Part shown: one piece after another, positions 1 to 5,131 of the stretch | Layout of the letters: each line of letters starts with the position of its first letter | Numbering within the stretch: the first letter of the stretch is position 1 | Origin: Candidatus Peregrinibacteria bacterium | Lineage (GTDB): Bacteria; Patescibacteriota; Gracilibacteria; UM-FILTER-43-11 | DNA: 12,732 nt | Direction: 5' to 3' | Assembly (NCBI GenBank): GCA_016220125.1 | Contig: JACRIF010000053.1 | Location: 1-12,732, forward strand | The notes under the pieces: model-generated | Told to the model about the DNA's origin: nothing | Database searches by the model: none | What the model saw: only the letters and a program-made list of their open reading frames with translations | Position numbers and translations under genes: made by a program

Positions 1-951
1 ATGCTGGCGAATCCGAAATTGGATTTTTCGGTGGATCGCGAGAAGGTGAACAAACTTGTTGTTAATTTTGTCATCAAATATTTGGGGGCGTATTTGGAGG
101 TGCCGTTCAAGCCGAACGCGCGAACCTATTCGCAGGAGATCAAAATGATCGTCGACTTCACGGTGCTTTGCGCCGTGAGCCAGGTCGAGGAGGCGGGGGA
201 TGTGGATCCGGCATCCGAGGGCGGGGACAACTACGCCCTCCGTTGCCTGTACGACATTCACCAGACCGCTGCCATCTTCAAGGAGATTGTGTTCAACGAT
301 CAATTTCGGGTTGAGGATCATTTTTTCGGTCTGGATCTCGGTTCCGGCACCGGTATCCTCACGGTTGCCGTTGCGCTCGCCGCCAAGCGAAAGGGGATTG
401 GGGGCATCAGGGTTGTCGGAGTCGAGCGCTCGAAAATCGCGGTCGAACGCGCCCGCAAAGCAGTCGTTTCCCTTGGGCTGGAAAAGGAAATCGAATTTGT
501 CTGCGCCGACCTTCTCGCGCCAGGTCTTCTGGATGGGTTTTTGGCTCACAGCTCTAAGCTCTCAGCTCCCCCCTTGAGCTTTTGGGTCAGCGAAACCATC
601 TCCATCGCCATCCCCAAATTCGATCCGTTCGCCCCGGGATTTGATTTGAATCTTAAATCCGCCAGGGGGCGAAAATCGGAGCTCAAAAGCGATCCGTTTG
701 TGGAGGTGCTCAAGGCAACCGTGGATGCGGTTCCCGATTTTCTCGAAAGCGCCAAGGCTGGGAAAATCGCTCTATTTCCCGATGTGGTGAACGGGCTTTA
801 CATCCCGGATGGAAACCGTTCGAAAATCACCTTGAAAACGGGCCCCAAAAAACCCTTGCCGCTCGAACGCCTGGGTCAGGAGTTCGAGGCGTACGAGGAT
901 TTGGGTGGAAAACATCGACGTTGGGACACCGAGGAGGGGTATCGGGACTAA
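1..951 (+). CDS. Class I SAM-dependent methyltransferase, substrate unknown
   Basis: A Rossmann-type methyltransferase of 316 residues if the ATG at base 1 is the true start. The window begins there, so an upstream start cannot be excluded. Motif I (LDLGSGTGIL, residues 111-120) binds SAM; E142 in VVGVE is the expected acidic ribose-binding residue; AD at 169-170 fits motif III. An SET tripeptide at 197-199 sits where product-specific loops occur. Motif I resembles that of protein arginine methyltransferases, but the second acidic residue of their double-E loop is not evident, so I do not assign a substrate. Residues about 182-192 (Ser/Leu/Ala/Pro-rich) are encoded by a 7-bp-periodic repeat that recurs in intergenic DNA of this window, suggesting an in-frame insertion. 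The gene converges on rlmI. The methyltransferase fold is confident; its role is not. Confidence 0.75.
   Translation: MLANPKLDFSVDREKVNKLVVNFVIKYLGAYLEVPFKPNARTYSQEIKMIVDFTVLCAVSQVEEAGDVDPASEGGDNYALRCLYDIHQTAAIFKEIVFNDQFRVEDHFFGLDLGSGTGILTVAVALAAKRKGIGGIRVVGVERSKIAVERARKAVVSLGLEKEIEFVCADLLAPGLLDGFLAHSSKLSAPPLSFWVSETISIAIPKFDPFAPGFDLNLKSARGRKSELKSDPFVEVLKATVDAVPDFLESAKAGKIALFPDVVNGLYIPDGNRSKITLKTGPKKPLPLERLGQEFEAYEDLGGKHRRWDTEEGYRD
544..571 (+). repeat. 7-bp-periodic repeat inside the methyltransferase gene
   Basis: Four heptamers beginning GCTC (GCTCACA, GCTCTAA, GCTCTCA, GCTCCCC) in exact 7-base phase, matching in type the right arm at 12433-12467. The reading frame stays open through it and encodes about ten residues. 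Confidence 0.65.
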
Positions 952-976
952 ACCGTTTTCTCACTACTCAGGTTGT

Positions 977-996
977 GCCTCCGTAGCTCAATTGGA
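977..996 (+). pseudogene. tRNA 5'-end remnant (tRNA-Arg-like)
   Basis: GCCTCCGTAGCTCAATTGGA reads as a normal tRNA acceptor 5' strand, positions 8-9 and the first half of a D-arm. The second D-stem strand (GAGC), the anticodon arm, the T-arm and the acceptor 3' strand do not follow. The acceptor sequence resembles bacterial tRNA-Arg genes. It lies in the 104-base gap between two convergent genes. A chance match is possible but unlikely over 20 bases. Confidence 0.5.
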
Positions 997-1054
997 ATAC
1001 AAAAGATTCTTCGCCCCGCTCTGAATGAAAAAATGGGGGATTATTCCGCTATGG

Positions 1055-2272
1055 CTAAATCGCCTCGGTCACCCCGCGGGTGATTTGCAAAATGGCGGTC
1101 TTGAGGTAGCGGCCCTCGGGGAAAGCGAGTTTTTCGGTGTGGTCGGAGGCCTGCTCCATGAATTCCAGGATGCGCGCGTCGCGCCCGGTGTTGCCGGCGG
1201 AAAGTCGGAGCATTTTGCGGAATTCCTCTTCGGAAACACGGCCCGAGCAGGAGCTGGTGACCAGGATTCCGCCCTCGCGGAGCATCCAGAAGCAGCGTTT
1301 GTTCAGGTTGGCGTAGGCCTCGATGGCGTTCGACACGTTCTTCTCCGATTTGGCGAAAGCCGGGGGGTCGCACACGATCACATCGTAGCTTTCCTTGAAC
1401 GCCTTTTTCTTGAAGAGTTCGAACACATCGGCCTCGATGAACTGGAATTTCGATTCCACCTTGGCGTCGAAGCCGTTCAGGTCGAGGTTCAGCTTGGCCA
1501 TTTCGAGCGCGCTCTTGGAGCTGTCGACCGTGGTCACCTCGGTGGCGCCGCCCAGGGCGGCGTGCACGCTGAACGCGCCGGTGTAGCCGAACAGGTTCAG
1601 TACTTTTTTGCCCTTGCAGAATTCGGCGAGCTTGATGCGGGCGTTTCGCTGGTCCAGGAAGAATCCGGTCTTCTGGCCCTCCATGGGGTTCACGAAAAAG
1701 CGGACGCCGTTTTCCATGAACTGGATCGGGCCGTCGACGGTGCCGTGGTGGAGCTGGGCTGGCAGGCTTCGGAGCCCTTCCTGCGAGCGGGCGTCAACGT
1801 CGGAGCGCTCCACGATGGCGTCGGGATGGAAGGCCTTCTTCAGGGCTTCGACAATTTTATCTTTGAGCCGCTCCATGCCCGCGGTGTGGATCTGGAAAAC
1901 GATGACTTTCGAATATTTGTCGACGATCAGGCCGGGCATGTTGTCGGCATCGGCGTGGCAAACGCGGTAGGCGCTGGTTTTGGGGGGAAGGAAGGGGAGC
2001 TTCATCGCCTCCAATTTCAACAGGCGCTCCGCGAACCAGTCGGCGGTGATGGGCGTGCCCGACTCTCGGCACAGCATGCGCACGCGGATCGAGTTTTTGG
2101 GGTTGATCATGCCGATGCCCAGTTTTTGCCCGCTGAACGATTCGACTTCGATCAAATCACCGGCTTCCGCCTTGGGCTCCAGGTCGACGGCATTTGAAAA
2201 AATCCAGGGATGCCCCGCCTTGATGGGGTATTCCTTGGCAGGCCTAAGACGGAGGGGGGTGGGGGAAATCAT
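1055..2272 (-). CDS. rlmI: 23S rRNA (cytosine-C5) methyltransferase RlmI-type
   Basis: A 405-residue protein with the RlmI/YccW architecture: an N-terminal PUA-like RNA-binding region (about 1-75), a connecting EEHEE-type region, and a C-terminal Rossmann methyltransferase. Visible motifs are GQKTGFFLDQR (199-209), SAM motif I LFGYTGAFS (227-235), the catalytic CDPPAFAKS loop (301-309) and TSSCSG (339-344), which contains the cysteine expected in m5C enzymes. E. coli RlmI modifies C1962 of 23S rRNA; the same role is inferred here from full-length similarity. Length matches the family (about 390-400). No clear Shine-Dalgarno site precedes the ATG. The related RlmK/RlmL-C type cannot be fully excluded without alignment. 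Confidence 0.82.
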   Translation of the reverse strand: MISPTPLRLRPAKEYPIKAGHPWIFSNAVDLEPKAEAGDLIEVESFSGQKLGIGMINPKNSIRVRMLCRESGTPITADWFAERLLKLEAMKLPFLPPKTSAYRVCHADADNMPGLIVDKYSKVIVFQIHTAGMERLKDKIVEALKKAFHPDAIVERSDVDARSQEGLRSLPAQLHHGTVDGPIQFMENGVRFFVNPMEGQKTGFFLDQRNARIKLAEFCKGKKVLNLFGYTGAFSVHAALGGATEVTTVDSSKSALEMAKLNLDLNGFDAKVESKFQFIEADVFELFKKKAFKESYDVIVCDPPAFAKSEKNVSNAIEAYANLNKRCFWMLREGGILVTSSCSGRVSEEEFRKMLRLSAGNTGRDARILEFMEQASDHTEKLAFPEGRYLKTAILQITRGVTEAI

Positions 2273-2423
2273 AAAGGAAAGTTAGGAAATTCGCAGACGG
2301 AGCATAACAGACGAAAGGGGATTGGGAAAGGGAAAGATGATTAGGCAACTTTTTTTGGAAACAGGAAACAAAACAATTCAAGGCGGATAAAATGCATATT
2401 GGTCTATATCGTGCTTGAGTGGA

Positions 2424-2452
2424 AAAATAAAAAAATCCCATCGTGTGGGATT
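2424..2452 (-). terminator. Rho-independent terminator of the tRNA-Pro(GGG)/GIY-YIG unit
   Basis: Read on the minus strand, AATCCCA and TGGGATT pair around a 5-base loop and are followed by a run of T interrupted by a single A. It is the first good terminator downstream of the tRNA-Pro(GGG) promoter, and it encloses the tRNA, the GIY-YIG gene and both degenerate tRNA copies in one possible transcript. Confidence 0.6.
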
Positions 2453-2462
2453 AAAATTTCTT

Positions 2463-2509
2463 TGGTCGGGATGATCCCGATGTCCATCGGGACGACCTCT
2501 TGCACCCCA
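2463..2509 (-). repeat. Degenerate tRNA-Pro 3' copy with hairpin in place of the T-arm (copy B)
   Basis: On the plus strand, TGGTCGGGATGA (2463-2474) equals the CCA end and acceptor strand of tRNA-Pro(GGG) at 2874-2885. CGACCTCTTGCACCCCA (2493-2509) equals 2901-2917 of the same tRNA. Between them the 15-base T-arm of the tRNA is replaced by a perfect hairpin, TCCCGATG-TC-CATCGGGA. The tRNA similarity ends in the anticodon loop, where CCCC pairs with GGGG at 2514-2517. It cannot be a functional tRNA. Confidence 0.8.
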
Positions 2510-2525
2510 AATAGGGGAATCTATA

Positions 2526-2611
2526 TGGTCGGGATGATCCCGATGGTCATCGGGACGACCTCTTGCACCCCATGGTCGCCTTAGGCGACCGCTACCTCAT
2601 GCTCGCTACAT
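2526..2611 (-). repeat. Degenerate tRNA-Pro copy with two substituted arms (copy A)
   Basis: The first 47 bases repeat copy B 63 bases further on, with the T-arm again replaced by TCCCGATG-GT-CATCGGGA. Identity to tRNA-Pro(GGG) continues through CGACCTCTTGCACCCCATG (2556-2574). The 5' anticodon stem is replaced by a hairpin (GGTCGCC-TTA-GGCGACC, 2574-2590), and a worn D-arm and acceptor follow (GCTACC, CGCTACAT to 2611). The last codons and stop of the GIY-YIG gene lie inside this copy. Confidence 0.75.
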
Positions 2612-2840
2612 TGTTACATAGCCATTCCCTGCCCTTCCCGGATTTGAGGAACCTTTCGCGAAAAATAGCCTCTTGCCTCGTGGCAAAGGTTTCGGTGTGT
2701 TCGATTCGGAAGGGGGTCTGGAATTGAATTGATTTGGTAAGACCATCATTGTGCTCGCGGATGCGTCTTTCCAGGTTGTTTGTCTGGCCTATGTATCGGT
2801 ATCCATTTTTTTCGCTTCTGAGCACATACACGATAAACAT
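2592..2840 (-). CDS. Small GIY-YIG nuclease-domain protein
   Basis: An 82-residue single-domain GIY-YIG protein, the size of the UvrC-N-like/UPF0213-type stand-alone domains. VYV (4-6) and YIG (16-18) form the signature strands; the ERRIREHN block (24-31) carries the conserved Arg; E62 in the RERFLKSGKGR block is in the position of the metal-binding Glu. The reading frame stays open upstream through the tRNA-Pro gene, but starting there would need translation of the tRNA, so I place the start at the ATG 34 bases after the tRNA 3' end. Its final residues (about VASMR) are encoded by the degenerate tRNA-Pro copy A. Family members include homing and repair nucleases; the target of this one is unknown. 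Its position between a tRNA and tRNA-derived repeats suggests a mobile or homing history. Confidence 0.8.
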   Translation of the reverse strand: MFIVYVLRSEKNGYRYIGQTNNLERRIREHNDGLTKSIQFQTPFRIEHTETFATRQEAIFRERFLKSGKGREWLCNNVASMR

Positions 2841-2873
2841 GGTTGGAATACAAAAAAATAATCGGGATTCTAA

Positions 2874-2949
2874 TGGTCGGGATGACAGGACTTGAACCTG
2901 CGACCTCTTGCACCCCATGCAAGCGCGCTACCAACTGCGCTACATCCCG
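2874..2949 (-). tRNA. tRNA-Pro (anticodon GGG)
   Basis: A complete 76-base cloverleaf including encoded CCA. Acceptor CGGGATG pairs with CATCCCG; the D-stem is GCGC/GCGC; anticodon stem CTTGC/GCAAG encloses ATGGGGT, giving anticodon GGG followed by G37; the T-arm is CAGGTTCAAGTCCTG. C1-G72, A73 and G37 are typical of tRNA-Pro. It is flanked on both sides by partial copies of itself. Confidence 0.97.
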
Positions 2950-2967
2950 ACGTGTGAACTGATGGTG

Positions 2968-3043
2968 GCCTACCCAAGCCGCACTTCTGCGGCTCCCCGC
3001 TTGGAGTGGATGGATATAGTGCGGGGCTGCGCTACATCCCGAC
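2968..3043 (-). repeat. tRNA-Pro(GGG) 5'-half duplicate with D-loop hairpin insert
   Basis: CTGCGCTACATCCCGAC (3027-3043) is a perfect 17-base direct repeat of 2935-2951, the 5' strand of tRNA-Pro(GGG). The copy is interrupted in the D-loop by a 49-base insert (2978-3026), after which a worn D-arm remainder (CCTACCCAA) appears. The insert makes two hairpins: AGCCGCA-CTTC-TGCGGCT (2977-2994) and CCCCGC/GCGGGG (2995-3000 with 3021-3026). It lies between the tRNA promoter and the tRNA, so it should be transcribed as leader. Confidence 0.85.
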
Positions 3044-3063
3044 ATTGTTCTGACTGCTTGCCT

Positions 3064-3092
3064 ATTATACTCAAACTGGCAATGGGCACAAA
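3064..3092 (-). promoter_or_regulatory. Promoter for the tRNA-Pro(GGG) unit
   Basis: On the minus strand, TTTGTG, 17 bases, then a consensus TATAAT (3069-3064). The start would fall near 3057, before the duplicated tRNA 5' half, which becomes part of the precursor transcript. It begins ten bases beyond the stop of rimO. Confidence 0.55.
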
Positions 3093-3101
3093 CCCTTTTT
3101 C

Positions 3102-4421
3102 CTAAATGGCGGTTCCGAAAAGGTCATACGGCTCCGCCTGGGTGATTTTCACTTCGCGGAATTCATTCAGTTTCAGCTTCTTTTTCGATTGCACGAACAG
3201 GGTTCCGTCGATTTCGGGGGCGTAGCGCATGGGGCGGGCCAAATACCGTTTGCCCTCCTCGTCATACGATTCGATCAGGGCTTTCAGGGTTTTGCCCACG
3301 AACGACTGGTTGATCTCGAATGAAATTTTCTGCTGGAGCAGCATCGCCTTTTTGTGGCGCGCCTGCTTGGTCTTGTCGTCCAATTGGCCCTCCAGATGAA
3401 AGGCTTTGGTTCCCTCCTCACGCGAGTATTGGAACACGCCGGCGTGGTCGAAGTGGATGGTTTTCAGGAAATCGAGGAAATGCGTGAATTGCGCGGCGGT
3501 CTCGCCGGGGAATCCGACAATAAGACTGGTGCGCAGGGTGATTCCAGGAACCCTTTTTCGGATATGCTCGATTTTTTCGATGGTTCGTTGCACATCGTAG
3601 GGGCGGCGCATGGCCTTGAGCACATCGGGATCTCCGTGTTGCAGGGGCATGTCGAGGTATTTGCAGAGCTTCGGGTTGCCGGCCATGGTCGTGAGCAACT
3701 CGTCGTCGATTCGCTCGGGATACACGTAAAGAACCCGCACCCAGAAATCGCCCTTCAGCGCGGCGATGGTCGTCAGCAGCTCGGGCAAACGTTTTTTCCC
3801 ATATAGGTCGAAACCGTAGATGCCGGAATCCTGCGCGACGAGGATCAACTCTTTCACTCCCAGCCCCAACAGCTCTTTTGCCTCTTGGACAATGGGTTCG
3901 AACGGTCGGCTGCGGTATTTGCCCTTCAGGGCGGGAATGAAACAGAAGCTGCACGCGTTGTCGCAGCCCTCGGCGATTTTAATATAAGCGTAGCTCGGGC
4001 TGGTGATGAGCAGTTTGCCTCGCATTTCCACAAACTTTAACGGTTCCTTGGCGACCGCATACACCCGTTGGTCGTTGATGACGGATTTCAGGACTTCGGG
4101 CATTTTGGGATAATGGAATCCGCTGACCACGGCGTGCACCTGGGGGTAGTCCTTGAAGATGTCCTTGGTGATGATGCCGGCCATGCAGCCGAACAAAATC
4201 ACTTTTTTGTTTTTCAAGGTCCCCAGTTTTTCGTAGACCTCATCTCGTGCGGTCTTTAGGAATCCGCACGTGTTGAGCAAAACGATGTCGGCCTCATCCA
4301 CATTCGCGATCTCGGCCACGCCGGCAACGGTTGCCAGTACGTTTTCGGTGTCGGCCGTGTTCTTGGGGCAACCCAAGGTGATGGCGCCGACTTTTGGAAG
4401 GGGATGGGTCAATTTTTTCAT
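3102..4421 (-). CDS. rimO: Ribosomal protein S12 (Asp) methylthiotransferase RimO
   Basis: A radical-SAM methylthiotransferase that adds a methylthio group to a conserved aspartate of ribosomal protein S12. Starting at the ATG at 4421 gives 439 residues. The N-terminal MTTase domain opens with the RimO-type LGCPKN, and the three cluster ligands are C18, C52 and C79. The radical-SAM motif CxxxCxxC is C153, C157, C160. The C-terminus is a TRAM domain with the RimO-like pattern APEIDG then YDLFG; these features favour RimO over MiaB/MtaB. An in-frame upstream start at 4487 would overlap the PAP2 gene, so I prefer the internal ATG, 22 bases downstream of that gene's stop. There is no strong Shine-Dalgarno site. 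Confidence 0.92.
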   Translation of the reverse strand: MKKLTHPLPKVGAITLGCPKNTADTENVLATVAGVAEIANVDEADIVLLNTCGFLKTARDEVYEKLGTLKNKKVILFGCMAGIITKDIFKDYPQVHAVVSGFHYPKMPEVLKSVINDQRVYAVAKEPLKFVEMRGKLLITSPSYAYIKIAEGCDNACSFCFIPALKGKYRSRPFEPIVQEAKELLGLGVKELILVAQDSGIYGFDLYGKKRLPELLTTIAALKGDFWVRVLYVYPERIDDELLTTMAGNPKLCKYLDMPLQHGDPDVLKAMRRPYDVQRTIEKIEHIRKRVPGITLRTSLIVGFPGETAAQFTHFLDFLKTIHFDHAGVFQYSREEGTKAFHLEGQLDDKTKQARHKKAMLLQQKISFEINQSFVGKTLKALIESYDEEGKRYLARPMRYAPEIDGTLFVQSKKKLKLNEFREVKITQAEPYDLFGTAI

Positions 4422-4443
4422 GGAATGAGATAGTAAATTAGCG

Positions 4444-4980
4444 TCATTTGGAAAACGGGAAGGGTTTGCGAGAAAGTCGGATGCCAATCAGAAGCCAGAC
4501 CGACCCGACTAAATAGCCGCCCAGCACATCGGTGGGGAAGTGGACCCCCAGCTGGATTCGGCTGAATCCAATCAGGAGAATCAGGAGGAGGGCGAAGACG
4601 AGGAAAAGCCCCTTTTCGACAGGGGCTTTGGCTTGGCGCCAAAGCAGGAGGGCCAAAGTTCCGTACAGGGCCACGGCGATCGCCGAATGGCCGCTGGGAA
4701 AGGAATGGGAGGATTCCAAAAACGAGGCGCCGACGGGCCGCGCCCGGTGAACCGCCAGTTTCAATATTTCGACCGTGGTTTCGGTTCCCGCCAAGGGGAT
4801 GAGGAATGCGATCAGGCTTTTGCGTTTTCCATGCATCCAAAGCATCGTGGAAACGATCAGGGCGACTGCAACGACGAATTTCCAGTGGCCCAAGGCGCTG
4901 ACCCACAGCATGGCCTTGGTGAGCGTGGCCGAATGGGGCATCAATCCGCGAATGGCGCTGTCGAATGCGAAAATGCTCAT
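4444..4980 (-). CDS. PAP2-family membrane phosphatase
   Basis: A 178-residue integral membrane phosphatase of the type 2 phosphatidic acid phosphatase superfamily, which dephosphorylates lipid phosphates such as undecaprenyl pyrophosphate or phosphatidic acid. All three catalytic blocks are present: K74 to R81-P82 (C1), PSGH at 95-98 (C2) and SRIQLGVHFPTD at 140-151 (C3), separated by several hydrophobic segments. The ATG at 4980 is preferred over an in-frame TTG two codons upstream. It ends in TGA, which shows that TGA is a stop here. It is the first gene of a two-gene unit with rimO and is divergent from mgtA. A BacA-independent undecaprenyl-pyrophosphate recycling role is plausible but not shown; the sugar-phosphate transferase further along would use the recycled carrier. 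Confidence 0.88.
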   Translation of the reverse strand: MSIFAFDSAIRGLMPHSATLTKAMLWVSALGHWKFVVAVALIVSTMLWMHGKRKSLIAFLIPLAGTETTVEILKLAVHRARPVGASFLESSHSFPSGHSAIAVALYGTLALLLWRQAKAPVEKGLFLVFALLLILLIGFSRIQLGVHFPTDVLGGYLVGSVWLLIGIRLSRKPFPFSK

Positions 4981-5011
4981 GCGCAATGGAATTAGGTTTC
5001 AATGCGGGATG

Positions 5012-5041
5012 AGTGTAGTTTGGAAGGGGGGAGGTTGGCAA
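5012..5041 (-). promoter_or_regulatory. Putative promoter of the PAP2-rimO operon
   Basis: On the minus strand, TTGCCA, an 18-base spacer, then TACACT. The start would lie about 25 bases before the PAP2 ATG. The -10 box is weak. Confidence 0.35.
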
Positions 5042-5078
5042 TACCGAGATGGGGTGTGGCTCTATGGGGGTAGCCGGG

Positions 5079-5107
5079 TTTACTTTGTCTCTGAAAAATG
5101 GTAAAAT
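5079..5107 (+). promoter_or_regulatory. Promoter of mgtA
   Basis: TTTACT, 17 bases, TAAAAT, giving a start near 5114 and a leader of only about 18 AT-rich bases. There is no room for the long Mg2+-sensing leader found on enterobacterial mgtA. Confidence 0.5.
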
Positions 5108-5131
5108 AGTGTAATAAAATAAATAGTAAAC

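Noticed and set aside
1025..2197. A 390-codon open frame on the plus strand opposite rlmI
   Set aside because: It has no recognisable domain, and rlmI on the other strand shows every expected motif over its full length. High-GC third positions leave the antisense frame open.
2463..2574. Possible two-unit CRISPR-like array
   Set aside because: There are only two units, with a 16-base gap and no further spacers; the repeated part is clearly tRNA-Pro sequence with a hairpin, and no cas gene is present.
2526..2611. A second functional tRNA-Pro gene
   Set aside because: The T-arm and the 5' anticodon stem are replaced, and the acceptor 5' strand has decayed, so no working cloverleaf forms.
2908..3105. 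A 65-codon plus-strand frame over tRNA-Pro(GGG) and its half-copy
   Set aside because: It is antisense to the tRNA and to the hairpin insert; its open state reflects GC-rich stems rather than coding.
4444..4446. Recoding of TGA as glycine, as in some related lineages
   Set aside because: TGA ends the PAP2 gene at the normal family length just before rimO, and no gene in the window contains an in-frame TGA.
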